This document shows positions 20,424-30,950 of a stretch of 64,000 nucleotides of DNA, in pieces. The notes below the pieces were generated by a model that worked only from the letters and a program-made list of their open reading frames with translations, did not search any database and was not told the origin of the DNA. Position 1 is the stretch's first letter. The number at the start of each line of letters is the position of its first letter. A program made the position numbers and the translations under genes. The stretch is from Clostridiales bacterium (GTDB lineage: Bacteria; Bacillota; Clostridia; Christensenellales; CAG-917): NCBI GenBank assembly GCA_022009995.1, contig CP091734.1, positions 434,001-498,000 on the forward strand. Direction: 5' to 3'.

Positions 20424-21197
20424 ATGATTACCGGTAAAAAAATCGTTCTGACCGGCGCAAACAGCGGTATCGGTCTCGAAACATTGAAACTTCTTGTGCA
20501 AGGCAACAACAAAATCCTTGCCGTCGACCTTAAAACGGACGTCATCTCCACGTTCGACCAAAGCAAGGTCTTCCCCATGCAATGCGACGTCGGCAACAAG
20601 GAAGGCGTCGACAAAATCTTTGAGGTCGCAAAAGAAAAACTCGGCACAATCGACATTTTTTATGCAAACGCCGGCTTCCCTTATTACGAACAGTACAACT
20701 ACGCCGACTGGGATCGCGTCAACAGAATGTTTCAGGTCAATACGATTTCGCCGATGTATACCTATGGCAAATACCTTGATTTCTTAAAAGGCCGCGACGG
20801 ACACTTCTGCATCACCGTTTCCGCAATCGGTCAGATGGCTATGCCCGGCTACTGCGTGTATTCGGCGTCGAAGTTCGGCACGCAAGGCTTCCAGCAAGGT
20901 CTTCGTCTGGAACTTCCCGAAAACGTGACGATGACCTGCCTGTATCCCGTCGCAACGAATACGAACTTCTTCAAAACCGCAAATCCCAAGGAGTTCAAGA
21001 AACCCTTCCCCGTACAAAGCCCCGCTCACGTGGCAAAGAAAATGGTAAAGGGTATCGAACGCAAGAAGAAATACGTTTACCCCTGCGGACTGTTCACCTT
21101 CGCAAGATTCCTGTTTGCGATCTGCCCGCCGATTAAGACGATTTACTGGAAGATGGAAACCAAAAAACTTAAAGATTTCATCAAAAACAACAAGTAA
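20424..21197 (+). CDS. SDR family oxidoreductase
   Basis: 257 residues from the ATG at 20424 (ACGGAG ribosome-binding site). Short-chain dehydrogenase: cofactor loop VLTGANSGIGLETL, NAG motif FYANAGFP, and the catalytic YxxxK in YCVYSASKFG. The Asp in AVDLKTDV suggests NAD(H) over NADP(H). A basic, hydrophobic C-terminus (LFTFARFLFAICPPIKTIYW) could associate with the membrane, as in lipid-acting SDRs. The gene is single, with its own promoter and terminator. Substrate unknown. Confidence 0.85.
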   Translation: MITGKKIVLTGANSGIGLETLKLLVQGNNKILAVDLKTDVISTFDQSKVFPMQCDVGNKEGVDKIFEVAKEKLGTIDIFYANAGFPYYEQYNYADWDRVNRMFQVNTISPMYTYGKYLDFLKGRDGHFCITVSAIGQMAMPGYCVYSASKFGTQGFQQGLRLELPENVTMTCLYPVATNTNFFKTANPKEFKKPFPVQSPAHVAKKMVKGIERKKKYVYPCGLFTFARFLFAICPPIKTIYWKMETKKLKDFIKNNK

Positions 21198-21221
21198 TAA
21201 AAGTAATAATCCGTTAAAAAC

Positions 21222-21245
21222 GCCCCGCTTTTGCGGGGCTTTTTT
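21222..21245 (+). terminator. Terminator of the SDR gene
   Basis: GCCCCGC-TTTT-GCGGGGC stem followed by T6. Confidence 0.9.
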
Positions 21246-21320
21246 GTGCCTTACGGCGCGATGTGCCTGTCGGCGTGATGTTTGCCTTGCGGCGTGATGA
21301 GCCTATCAGCGTGATGCGCC
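21246..21320. repeat. Short 17-bp imperfect tandem repeat
   Basis: Four units and a partial fifth with consensus GNGCCTNNCGGCGTGAT start at 21246, 21263, 21280 (19 bp), 21299 and 21316. They fill the gap between the SDR terminator and the end of alr, overlapping the last bases of alr. Role unknown. Confidence 0.7.
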
Positions 21321-21327
21321 TTCGGCA

Positions 21328-22374
21328 TTACGGGTTTTTATAAACCCTTTTCACCCTTTCCGAAACGCCCGTCAGGATCTCGTACGGCAGAGTATCCGCG
21401 CGGTTTGCGACGTCCGTGACCGTTATCTCGTCGCCGAAAACGACGACTTCGTCCATAATTTTCACGTCTGCGTCGCCCGCGTCGACGGCAACGCTGTCCA
21501 TCGAAACTTTTCCGACGATTTTCAGAAATTGCCCGTTGCAGAAAATCATTCCCTTGTTCGACAACGCCCGCGGGAGTCCGTCGGCGTAACCTGTCGATAT
21601 TATCGCGACGCGCATATCTTTTTTCGCCCGATACCCGCGCGAGTACCCGATAAAGTCGCCCTTTTTCACCGTGTTTATCGCAATTACCGCCGCGCGAAAA
21701 GTCATCACGGGCAAAAGCGGCGTTTTGTCGCCCGGGACGGGATTTACGCCGTACAGCGCGATTCCGATTCTCGCGCCGTCGAAAAATCTGCCGTACTTTA
21801 TGAGCGCCGCGCTGTTTTCGGCATAAAAGGGGACGTCCTTTTCGTTTTTGACGACAAGTTCCGCTTCCATAAAGTTTTTTATCTGCGCTTCGGTAATACG
21901 GCGGTCGGTTGCGTCGTCGCCGTCTGCCGACGAAAGATGGGTGAACACCCCGAGAACCCGCAAGTTTTTCACGGCGGACGCCGTTTCTCCGATTGTCGAA
22001 AACCCGAGCCTGTTCATTCCCGTATTGATTTTTACGAAAACTTCCGCGTCGTACTTTTTCGCAAGGCGAAGGGTGTGTTCGTCGTACACGAGCGGACGGG
22101 CGGCAATTTCGCGGGCAAGCCCGAAATCCTCGCAAAAGCCGAGTATCGCGATTTCGCCGTTTATCCCGTTTTTCCTTAAACTTTCCGCCTCGTACACCGA
22201 CGCCACGGCAAATTTTTTGCAACCGCACTCTTCAAGAGTTTTCGCGACTTCCGTCGCGCCGTGTCCGTACGCGTTCGCTTTCACGACGGCAAACACGTCG
22301 TCGCATTTTTCTTTTATCGTTTCAAAGTTTTTTTTCAGCCGAGATAAATCGACTTCCGCGCGGCATCTGTCCAC
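21328..22374 (-). CDS. alr: Alanine racemase
   Basis: 348 residues, intact; slightly shorter than the usual 360-390. PLP enzyme that makes D-alanine for peptidoglycan. The PLP lysine is in FAVVKANAYGHGATEVA, and the second catalytic region is KVSMDSVAVDAGD with the conserved Tyr in SRGYRAKKDMRVA. The N-terminal TIM barrel and C-terminal beta domain are both complete. It is divergent from the unknown gene at 22472. Confidence 0.94.
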   Translation of the reverse strand: MDRCRAEVDLSRLKKNFETIKEKCDDVFAVVKANAYGHGATEVAKTLEECGCKKFAVASVYEAESLRKNGINGEIAILGFCEDFGLAREIAARPLVYDEHTLRLAKKYDAEVFVKINTGMNRLGFSTIGETASAVKNLRVLGVFTHLSSADGDDATDRRITEAQIKNFMEAELVVKNEKDVPFYAENSAALIKYGRFFDGARIGIALYGVNPVPGDKTPLLPVMTFRAAVIAINTVKKGDFIGYSRGYRAKKDMRVAIISTGYADGLPRALSNKGMIFCNGQFLKIVGKVSMDSVAVDAGDADVKIMDEVVVFGDEITVTDVANRADTLPYEILTGVSERVKRVYKNP

Positions 22375-22436
22375 CCTTTTCCCCCGACGATTTTTTTCAA
22401 TATATGACGAGACTCGTTCAAACGTGATTTCGCGCC

Positions 22437-22465
22437 TTGACTACCGCCCCCAAAAAGGGTAAAAT
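22437..22465 (+). promoter_or_regulatory. Promoter of the unknown gene at 22472
   Basis: TTGACT, 17-bp spacer, TAAAAT. The predicted start site falls about at the ATG itself (22472), so the transcript may be leaderless. Confidence 0.65.
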
Positions 22466-22471
22466 ATCGGT

Positions 22472-23080
22472 ATGATTAAAATCGTTGACAGCGGATACGG
22501 CGTCCGGCTTTCTTTTGACGAAACGGAAGTTTTCAATCATACGTCGCTCGTTCCGTTTATAAAATCGGTAAAGGCCGAAAAAAAGTTCGGCGTGAAAAAC
22601 GGGAAACTGACCGCGCGGTTCGACGTCGACGGGGAGTACGCGCTTTCGGACGTGAAAACCAAGTCGTGTTCGGTAAAGTCCGCGCATATCGACTTTTCGG
22701 GATACGACGGGGATTTTGTGAAAATATCCGTCGTCGAAGAAGAAAACCGTCTTGCGCTGCATTTTACAAACGCGACGTTTTCCGCCGCAAAACTCACCTT
22801 TCTCGTGCCGCCGACTTTCCCGGTGAAATTTTTAGGGAAAGAGATTTCAAAAGGTACGACAGACAACCTTGTCGAAAAAAAGACGGGCGTTTTGTCGGCA
22901 CTTTTCAAGAAACCGAAAGACAGTGCGGAATACGAAAAATCGTGCGCGCTTTCCCTTTCGGACGGCAGAAGATACGAGTTTGAAACAGCCTCTCTCGTGA
23001 CGCTCGACTTCAACAAAAAAGCCGCTGCTTCGCTGTATTTCGAGCAACTGCCCGAAACGATATATTTTTACAAATTATGA
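22472..23080 (+). CDS. Unknown conserved-looking cytoplasmic protein
   Basis: 202 residues with no signal peptide or membrane segment, rich in beta-strand-like patterns and lysine. No family recognised. It is followed 18 bases later by nagA on the same strand, so the two are probably co-transcribed. The start has no Shine-Dalgarno sequence, but a near-consensus promoter places transcription at or next to the ATG. Confidence 0.6.
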   Translation: MIKIVDSGYGVRLSFDETEVFNHTSLVPFIKSVKAEKKFGVKNGKLTARFDVDGEYALSDVKTKSCSVKSAHIDFSGYDGDFVKISVVEEENRLALHFTNATFSAAKLTFLVPPTFPVKFLGKEISKGTTDNLVEKKTGVLSALFKKPKDSAEYEKSCALSLSDGRRYEFETASLVTLDFNKKAAASLYFEQLPETIYFYKL

Positions 23081-23098
23081 CAAAAAACGGGGTTTATT

Positions 23099-24225
23099 AT
23101 GGAAATTAAAAACGTAAAGTTCATTTATGGCGGAAAAATCGCCGATAACGCCGTCGATATAACCGTTGAAAACGGAAAGATCTCAAAGGTTTCAAAGACG
23201 CGCGAAAAATCTGCGCCGCGATACGTTACGCTGCCCTACGTCGATATTCACACGCACGGCGCGGTGACTCACGACGTCACGGAACTTAGCGAAAATGCAT
23301 TGTCGGAAATCGGAAATTACCTTCTTTCAAACGGTATCGGGGCATACCTTCCGACCTTTGTCGCAACCCCGCTTACCGCGCTTGACAAAGCCTTTGAAAA
23401 ACTGAGAAAATTGTCGCCGTCGGGCGCGGAAATTCTGGGCGCGCATATCGAAGGTCCGTACATAAGCATTGCGAAAAAAGGCGCGCAACCCGTTGAAAAC
23501 ATAATGACTTCCTTTGACGAAAAGGACGCGGATTTTTTCAGCCGAAACGCGGACGTTCTTAAAATCGTAACGCTGTGTCCGGCAACGAAAAACGCGGTCG
23601 CGCTCGTAAAAGCAATCGTCGGAAACGGCATAAAGGCGCAGGCGGGACACGACGACAGTATCGACGACCAGATTATCGCCTGCAAAAACGCCGGGCTTGA
23701 CGGAGCGACTCATATTTATTGCGCGTCAAGCGGATTCCGCCGCGTCGACGGCAAAATTACGAAACATCTCGGGCTGAACGAGTGCGCGATGTACTTTGAC
23801 GATATTTATACGGAAGTCATCGCCGACGACGTGCATATCGGCGAAAACCTTTTCAAATTCATTTATAAGTGCAAAGGATATGAAAAAATCATACTTGTGT
23901 CCGACGCCCTTGCCCCGTGCGGCGCGCCTGTCGGCGAATATATCCTTGGCGAAAACACGCCAGTAATTGCCGACGGTACCGCGGCGTATCTCAAAGACAA
24001 ATCCGCCCTTGCGGGAAGCACGACGAACATCGCGAAAATGGTTGAAATCATCGTCCGCTACGGCGTGCCGCTTGAAAGGCGGTTTATTGCGCGACCGAAT
24101 CGCCGAGAAAGTATTTGGGGCTTGAAATTCCCGCCCTTTCCGTTGGATATGACGCGTCGTTCAACGTCGTCGACGAGCGCGGAAAAGTCACGGAGGTTTA
24201 TTCAAAAGGCAAAAAAGTCCTGTAA
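23099..24225 (+). CDS. nagA: N-acetylglucosamine-6-phosphate deacetylase, one frameshift
   Basis: About 375 residues after repair. Amidohydrolase-fold enzyme of amino-sugar use: metal site YVDIHTHGAV, GAHIEGPYIS, AGHDDS and VSDALAPCG. The frame is lost near 24076; adding one A gives LEKAVYCATESPRKYLGL and a natural end (SKGKKVL, stop at 24223-24225). Without repair the frame runs into nonsense to 24325. It probably recycles GlcNAc-6-P from wall or mucin glycans. It follows the unknown gene at 22472. Confidence 0.9.
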
Positions 24226-24293
24226 CAGAACAATTTTTTTCGATAATTTTGCAAAAAAATCGTCCGTTTTTGTCGTTTTCTTGAAAAAGAGTA

Positions 24294-24322
24294 TTTACAC
24301 CGCCCGCTTTTTAATGTACAAT
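24294..24322 (+). promoter_or_regulatory. Promoter of the 2-hydroxyacid dehydrogenase gene
   Basis: TTTACA, 17-bp spacer, TACAAT, about 60 bases upstream of the start at 24384, which has AGGGAGG as its ribosome-binding site. Confidence 0.7.
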
Positions 24323-24383
24323 TAAAATGCAATAATGTTTTTGCAAATTCCGGCACTTCAGGCACTTTTTCAGGGAGGAACTT

Positions 24384-25344
24384 ATGAAAATCGTTATTCT
24401 GGACGGTTTTACCGAAAACCCCGGCGACCTTTCGTGGGACGGGTTCAGAAACCTCGGCGAGCTTACCGTGTACGACAGAACGCCCGACGACTTCGACACC
24501 GTTGTCAAACGCATCGGCAATAATCAGGCGGTCATCGTGAACAAGGTGAAAATCACAAAGGAAATTCTGGACGCCTGCCCGAATATCGAATATATCGGGG
24601 TGCTTGCAACCGGCTTCAACGTCGTCGATACCGTCGCCGCAGCCGAGCGCGGTATTCCCGTCTGCAACGTTCCTACCTATGGCACGGCGGCAGTCGCGCA
24701 GTTCACTTTCGCGCTTATGCTGGAATGTTGCCACCACGTCGGACACCACAGCGACGCCGTAAAACAAGGCCGCTGGACAAATTCAAAAGACTTTTGTTTC
24801 TGGGACTATCCGCTTACCGAGCTGAAAGGAAAGACTCTGGGGCTTGTCGGATACGGCAGAATCGGGCGCACCGTCGGCACGATCGCAAACGCGTTCGGAA
24901 TGCACGTCATCGTTTACGACAAAATAATGTCGTTGGACAGCGAAATCGCCGAATACGCCGACCTTGCGGAATTGTACTCCCGCGCGGATATCGTGTCGCT
25001 GCACTGCCCGCTCACGAAAGACAACGAAAATGCTTGACAAAAACGCCTTCGATATGATGAAAGACGGCGTAATCGTCATCAATACTTCGCGCGGCGGACT
25101 CATCGACGAACAAGCGCTTAAAGACGCGCTCGACTCGGGCAAAGTTTCGTTTGCAGCGGTCGACGTCGTGTCGGAAGAACCGATAAAACCCGACAACCCG
25201 CTTCTTCGCGCGGACAACTGCATCATCACGCCACATATCGCTTGGGCGTCGAAGGAATCCCGAAAACGCCTTATGGACACCGCGGTTATGAACCTTTTGT
25301 CCTATCTTGACGGAGAGCCGATAAACGTCGTGAATTTCAGATAA
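24384..25344 (+). CDS. D-isomer-specific 2-hydroxyacid dehydrogenase, one frameshift
   Basis: About 319 residues after repair. Rossmann loop LGLVGYGRIGRTVG, catalytic Arg in INTSRGGLIDE, Glu in DVVSEEP, and His in TPHIAWAS. The best family match by eye is the hydroxypyruvate/glycerate dehydrogenase branch (GVLATGFNVVDT). One extra A near 25028 breaks the frame; removing it gives LTKDNEMLDKNAF. Single gene with its own promoter and terminator. Substrate (hydroxypyruvate, glyoxylate or another 2-oxoacid) is not fixed by sequence. Confidence 0.85.
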
Positions 25345-25374
25345 AAAAAATTCAGATAATAAAAAACCTTTTTG

Positions 25375-25396
25375 CCCCGCGTCAGCGGGGTTTTTT
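25375..25396 (+). terminator. Terminator of the 2-hydroxyacid dehydrogenase gene
   Basis: CCCCGC-GTCA-GCGGGG stem followed by T6. Confidence 0.9.
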
Positions 25397-25405
25397 ATTT
25401 TTTTA

Positions 25406-25434
25406 TTGACAATTTTTAATGCGCGGCGTAAAAT
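25406..25434 (+). promoter_or_regulatory. Promoter of the AbrB-ABC exporter operon
   Basis: TTGACA, 17-bp spacer, TAAAAT: a near-consensus sigma-A promoter 40 bases before the AbrB-like start. Confidence 0.8.
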
Positions 25435-25447
25435 AAGTTATACAAAT

Positions 25448-25465
25448 CATACTTTTCATACTTTT
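25448..25465 (+). repeat. Tandem 9-bp direct repeat, possible operator
   Basis: CATACTTTT occurs twice in tandem between the -10 box and the AbrB-like start. It lies where a repressor encoded by the first gene could bind. Operator role is inference. Confidence 0.4.
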
Positions 25466-25474
25466 GAGGTAATT

Positions 25475-25693
25475 ATGAAATCGCAAAAAGACGGCAAATT
25501 CGCCTGGACGGTAAAAGTCGGCGAGAAAGGACAAATCGTCATTCCAAAGGAAGCGCGCGACGTTTTCGGCATTGCGCCCGGCGACACGCTTATTCTTTTC
25601 GGAGATCCCGCGCGCGGTATCGCCATTCCGCCGAAACAATACGTTTCGGGTTACGTCGACAAGGTGTTTAATAACGACAATGAAAACTCTTGA
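25475..25693 (+). CDS. AbrB/SpoVT-type DNA-binding regulator
   Basis: 72 residues. Swapped-hairpin AbrB domain: VKVGEKGQIVIPKEARDVFG then PGDTLILFGD. The start is the ATG at 25475 behind TTGAGG. It overlaps the ABC ATPase gene by 14 bases, so it probably controls that exporter, its only partner in the operon. AbrB-ABC-permease trios are frequent in Clostridia. Confidence 0.85.
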   Translation: MKSQKDGKFAWTVKVGEKGQIVIPKEARDVFGIAPGDTLILFGDPARGIAIPPKQYVSGYVDKVFNNDNENS

Positions 25694-26521
25694 AATTGAA
25701 CACCTTACGAAGGTTTATCCCGCATTTACCCTTGACGACGTGAGTTTTTCAGTCGAGAGCGGACGCATTATGGGATTTATCGGCAGAAACGGCGCGGGAA
25801 AATCCACCACTCTCAAATGTCTTCCGGGTTTTGTCCATAAAGACGGCGGCACGGTAAAATTTTTCGGAAAGGACTTTTCGGAAAACGAAAAGGAAATCAA
25901 AAGCCGCGTCGGCTACGTTTCGGGCGGCGCGGATTATTACGTCACGAAAAAACTGAAAACGATAACCGCCGTCACGAAAAGGTTTTACGAAAACTTTGAC
26001 GACACGGCGTATCGCGGCTATCTTGAAAAATTCAACCTGGACGAAAACAAAACCGTAAAGGCGTTGTCGCAAGGAATGAAAGTCAAGTATTCGCTGGCGC
26101 TTGCCCTGTCGCACAACGCCGACCTTTGATTCTGGACGAGCCGACGTCGGGGCTCGATCCCGTCTCGCGCGAGGACCTTCTGGACGTATTTTTGTCGCTT
26201 AAAGACGACGGGAAAACCATACTTTTTTCAACGCACGTGACGTCCGATCTCGACAAGTGCGCCGACGACATTACCTACATCAGAAACGGCAAGATTTTCG
26301 CAAGCGAACCCACCGATACGTTCAAGGAAAAATACAAACTCGCATTCGTTAAAAAGGACGCTTTCACGGACGATATCGCAGCGTGCTCACACGGCGTTAG
26401 ACGGCTGAAAGACGGGTTAAGCGTGTTGATTTCTGCCGATAAAGCCGCTGTTTTGAATATTAAAACAACCGACGCATCGCTTGAAGACATTATGGTGCAT
26501 CTTGAAAAGGAGGAATTATGA
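25680..26521 (+). CDS. ABC transporter ATP-binding protein, one frameshift
   Basis: About 280 residues. Walker A GFIGRNGAGKSTT, signature-like LSQGMKVK, and Walker B/D-loop LILDEPTSGLDPVS after repair. One T is missing near 26126, where the true sequence reads NADLLILDE. The C-terminal extension is of the export-type ATPases paired with ABC-2 permeases. The gene overlaps AbrB at its start and the permease at its end (ATGA), giving a tight three-gene operon. Confidence 0.9.
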
Positions 26522-27165
26522 AAAATCTTGTTTACAAGGAATTCCGCCTTGCGGCGCATCCGACGAATTACATTTTTTTGTCGTTTGCCTTCATGCTGCT
26601 TATCCCGAATTATCCTTATCTCGTGTCGTTTTTTTACACCACTCTCGGCATATTCTTTATGTGCCTTTCTTCGCGTGAAAATCACGACCTGGAATACAGC
26701 CTTAACCTGCCCGTAAGAAAGCGTGACCTTGTCGGCGCAAGGATACTCACCGTCTGCATTTTCGAACTTTTGACGATTGTCGCGACGATTCCCTTTGCCG
26801 TCCTTCGCTGCACTGTTTTAAACACTTCCTTAAACCAGGCGGGCTCGATGCCGTCGCTTGCTTTTTACGGAATCGCGTTTTTGTATTTCGGCATATTTAA
26901 CCTGGCGTTTTTCACGGCGTATTATAAAAGTCCCGAAAAAATCGGCAGACATTTTGCCTTGTCGAGCGCACTCGGATTTTTAATCGTCGCAATCGACGTC
27001 GTGCTTGCACACGCGCCCGTCGTAAAAGACGTGTTTCTGACGACGGACGACTCTCACCTTGCGGCAAAACTCGTAATTTTGTTTATTGGTATTATTTTTG
27101 GCGCAGGACTCACCGCGCTTTCGTATAAAAAAGGCGCGAAAAGTTTTGAAAAATACGATTTATAA
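26518..27165 (+). CDS. ABC-2 type permease
   Basis: 215 residues with about six hydrophobic segments and short loops (FMCLSSRENHDLEYSLNLP between TM2 and TM3 is typical of ABC-2 permeases). It overlaps the ATPase stop by 4 bases. With the ATPase it would form an exporter or a membrane-stress pump; the substrate is not predictable. Confidence 0.8.
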   Translation: MKNLVYKEFRLAAHPTNYIFLSFAFMLLIPNYPYLVSFFYTTLGIFFMCLSSRENHDLEYSLNLPVRKRDLVGARILTVCIFELLTIVATIPFAVLRCTVLNTSLNQAGSMPSLAFYGIAFLYFGIFNLAFFTAYYKSPEKIGRHFALSSALGFLIVAIDVVLAHAPVVKDVFLTTDDSHLAAKLVILFIGIIFGAGLTALSYKKGAKSFEKYDL

Positions 27166-27180
27166 CGTTTTCAGGACGCA

Positions 27181-27208
27181 AAAAAACCGCCGTTGTACGG
27201 CGGTTTTT
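27181..27208. terminator. Bidirectional terminator between the ABC permease and serS
   Basis: CCGCCG-TTGTA-CGGCGG stem with A6 on the left and T5 on the right, between convergent genes. Confidence 0.9.
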
Positions 27209-27232
27209 CAATGCGTTTTTGTTTGTTTTTTA

Positions 27233-28512
27233 TTATTTGATTACTTCAAGTCCGCCCATAAACGGTCTTAAAACTTCGGGCACCGTTACCGAACCGTCGG
27301 CGTTCTGATATTGTTCCACAAGTGCGGGAAGGATGCGACTTGTCGCAAGTCCGCTGCCGTTCAACGTATGCACGAAACGGGTTTTGCCGGTTGCGGCGTC
27401 GCGGAAACGGGTGTTGTTTCTTCTTGCCTGATAGTCGCGCGCGTTCGAAACGCTTGAAACTTCCTTGAAAATGCCCATCGACGGAATCCAGACCTCGATA
27501 TCGGTCGTGCGCGCCATCGACGCCGAGCAGTCGCCCGCGGCAAGTTTCGATATGCGGTGATAAAGCCCCAGCTTTTCGACGAGTCCGCTTGCCTTGTTCA
27601 CAAGTTCTTCAAAGGCTTCGTCGCTGTGATCGGGGTGGGTATATTGCACCATTTCGACCTTATTGAACTGATGTCCGCGGATCATGCCGCGCTCTTCGCT
27701 TCGATAACTTCCCGCTTCCTTTCTGAAACACGGGGTGTATGCGAACATTTCATCGGGAGTTTGCTTTCGTCGATGATTTCGCCCGAGTAAATATTCACGA
27801 GAGCGGTTTCCGCAGTCGGCAGCATAAAGCGGTTTTTCTTTCGGTCTTCGTCGACGTCAAGCCAATACACTTCGTCCGAAAACTTGGGGAATTGTCCCGC
27901 GCCGAATCCGCAGTTATAGCCGAGTTGCAACGGCGGAAGAATAAATTCGTAACCGTCTTTCAGGTGCTCCGAAATAAAGAAATTCAGAAGCGCCCATTCC
28001 AGCCTTGCGCCGACGCCGCGGTACATCCAGAATCCGCCGCCCGACAGTTTCACGCCGCGTTCGTAGTCGATGAGATTCAAACTTGTGCAAAGGTCGACGT
28101 GGTTTTTGGGCTCAAAATCGAATTCGGGCATTTTGCCGATGACTTTTTGTACGGCGTTGTTTTCCTTGCCGCCCGCAACGAGGTCGTCGTCGGGAAGGTT
28201 GGGAAGACACGCGACGAAATTGAAGATTTTCTCCTGCAAATCGTCGATTTTCTTGTCGTCTTCGGAAATTTCTTCGCCGATTTTTCTCATTTCGTCAAAG
28301 ATTGCGTCAACGGGTTTGCCCTCTTTTTTCAAGCGGGGAATGTCCGCCGACACCTTGTTTTTTCTTGCTTTCAGACTTTCGACGTCGGAAATAAGCGCGC
28401 GTCTTTCGGCGTCCCACGAGAGAAGTTCCGAAAAGTCGACGTCGCATTCTTTCTTTTTCAAAGACGCTTTCACCACGTCGGGATTGCTGCGAATCAGGTT
28501 AATGTCAATCAT
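27233..28512 (-). CDS. serS: Seryl-tRNA synthetase, one frameshift
   Basis: About 426 residues, the usual SerRS length. N-terminal antiparallel coiled-coil arm (residues ~30-105), then class II core: motif 2 in TPCFRKEAGSYRSEERGMIR and motif 3 in LNGSGLATSRILPALVEQ. One A is missing near 27748; repair gives LPMKMFAYTPCFRKE. SerRS is essential, so the break should be a sequence error. It is the second gene of a leuS-serS operon, with a 9-base gap and its ribosome-binding site overlapping the leuS stop. Confidence 0.93.
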
Positions 28513-28521
28513 ATCTTTCTC

Positions 28522-30950
28522 CTATATTACGAAGTTGATAAGGCGATGGGGAATTACGATAACTTTTTTCACGGTCGCGCCGTCGAGAAGGGCTTTGACC
28601 TCATCGGAATCCATCGCGATTTTTTGGATTTCGTCCTTGTCCGCGCCGGACGGTACGACGATTTTCGCTTTCACGCGGCTGTTAATCTGCACCGCGAGTT
28701 CGAGTTCGTCCTTGATAAGGGCTTTTTCGTTGACTTTCGGGAATTCGGTATTGAAAATCGTGGTTTTGTTGCCCAAATTTCCCAAAGTTCTTCCGTGAAA
28801 TGCGGCGCGAACGGCGCAAGCACTTTCACAAGGTCTTCGACGCACTCCTTAAAGACGGCGTTTTTGTCGGACACTTTGTTTTCGTAATCGGTAAGCGCGT
28901 TCGTGAATTCCATAATACGCGCGATCGCCGTGTTGAACGCAAAGTTTTCGGTGTCGGCGGTGACGCATTTTATCGTGTTGTTTCTGACGTATTCGATATT
29001 CTTTTCGGCAGCGGTCAAAGGATTATTGTTGTACGAGAACGTGCGGCTGTGGCACACGAGCCTTTCAACCCTGTCCATGAAACGCTGGATACTTTCAAGC
29101 CCTTTGTCGTTCCACGGTCCGCCTTCGACATAGGAAAAACCGAACATAAGGTAAAGTCGGAAAGCGTCGCTGCCGTACTTTTCGATGAGAGTGTCGGGCG
29201 AAATTACGTTGCCGCGGGACTTGCTCATTTTTTGTCCGTCGGGCCCTAAAATCGTGCCCTGATGCACAAGCGACTTGAACGGTTCGTCAAAGTCGAGATA
29301 TCCCATGTCGCGCAACGCTTTTGTGAAAAATCTTGCGTACAAAAGATGCATGCACGCGTGTTCCGCGCCGCCGATGTATTTATCGACGGGAAGCATTTTG
29401 TCGACTTTTTCGCGGCTGAACGCTTCCTTGTCGTTTTTCGGATCGACGTATCTCAGATAATACCAGCTGCTGCATACGAAGGTGTCGAGCGTGTCGGGAT
29501 CGCGTTTTGCGTCCGCGCCGCATACGGGACATTTCACGTTCATAAATTCGTCGCACTTTTTCAGCGGGCTTTCGCCATCGGGCGTGAAGTTGACATTGTA
29601 AGGAAGTTCCACGGGCAAATCCTTTTCGGGGACGGGCACCGCGCCGCAGTGCGGACAATGGATAACGGGAATGGGCGCGCCCCAATAACGCTGACGCGAG
29701 ATAAGCCAGTCACGCAGACGATAGTTGGTTTTGAGTTCCCCTTTCCCTTCTTTTTCAAGTTTTCTGATGACGGCGACGCGTCCTTCTTCGGTGGTCATAC
29801 CGTCAAATTCGCCGCTGTTGCACATTATACCGTAGTCGGTATAAGGCAGGTCGTCGGGCGAGCCGTCCTTGCTTTTTATTACTCTTTCGATGGGCAAGCC
29901 GTGCTTTTTCGCGAAGACGTAGTCGCGGTCGTCGTGCGCCGCAACGCCCATAACCGCGCCCGTGCCGTAACTTGCAAGGACGTAATCGGCAACGAGAATG
30001 GGGACTTCCCTGCCGTTTATCGGGTTGATGGCGTAACTTCCCGTGAACACGCCCGTCTTTTCGCGCGAGGACGAAAGACGTTCAATCTCGTTAATTTTGC
30101 TGCACTGCAATTTATAATCTTCGACAATCTGTTTGTTTTCTTTTGTGACGACCTTATCGACAAGCGGGCTTTCGGGCGCGAGAACGACGTACGTGATACC
30201 GAAAATCGTGTCGGCACGCGTCGTGAACACGCGGAAACTGACGTCCTTGTCTTTCACTTGGAACTCGATTTCGCCGCCCGTGGATTTACCGATCCAGTGT
30301 TTTTGCATAAGTTTGGTTTTTTCGGGCCAGTCGAGTTTGTCGATGTCGTTCAAAAGTTCTTCGGCGTATTTCGTGATGCGGAAGAACCATTGCGTCAGAT
30401 TTTTACGGACAACCGTCGTGCCGCATCTTTCGCAGCAGCCGTCGACGACCTGCTCGTTCGCAAGAACGGTCTGGCAGGACGGGCACCAGTTGACCGGCGC
30501 TTCCTTTCTGTACGCCAAATCGTGTTTATACATTTGCAAAAACAGCCATTGCGTCCATTTATAATACTTCGGATCGCACGTGACGACCTCGTAATCCCAA
30601 TCGTATGTCGCGCCGATGTTTTTAAGCTGTTTTTCCATCGTCGCGATGTTTTTCAGGGTGCTGTCTTTGGGATGAATACCCGTTTTTATCGCGTAGTTTT
30701 CGGCAGGCAGACCGAACGCGTCAAATCCCATCGGCTGGAACACTTCGTAGCCCTGCATACGCTTAAAGCGCGCGAAACTGTCCGACGGTCCGTAGTTGAA
30801 CCAGTGTCCGACGTGCAACTTTGCGCCCGACGGATACGAAAACATTTCAAGGACGTAATACTTCTTGTCGATTCTCGACGGATCGAACTTATAGGTTTTT
30901 TCCTCTTCCCATTTTTTATTCCATTTTGCTTCGACTTCGAGCATGTTCAT
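28522..30950 (-). CDS. leuS: Leucyl-tRNA synthetase, one frameshift
   Basis: About 809 residues, normal for bacterial LeuRS. HIGH motif GAKLHVGHWFNYG, editing-domain TRADTIFG, zinc-ribbon-like cysteines (CPHCGAVPV), KMSKS in GQKMSKSRGNVISPD, and the anticodon-binding domain. One G is missing near 28777; repair gives EELWEIWGNKTTIFNTEF. Without it the C-terminal domain needed for tRNA-Leu binding is lost. As LeuRS is essential, this supports a consensus error. It heads the leuS-serS operon. Confidence 0.94.

Noticed and set aside
27233..30950. serS and leuS as true pseudogenes with spare copies elsewhere
   Set aside because: Duplicates would be unusual, and each is repaired by a single homopolymer base with the frame then intact to the normal length.
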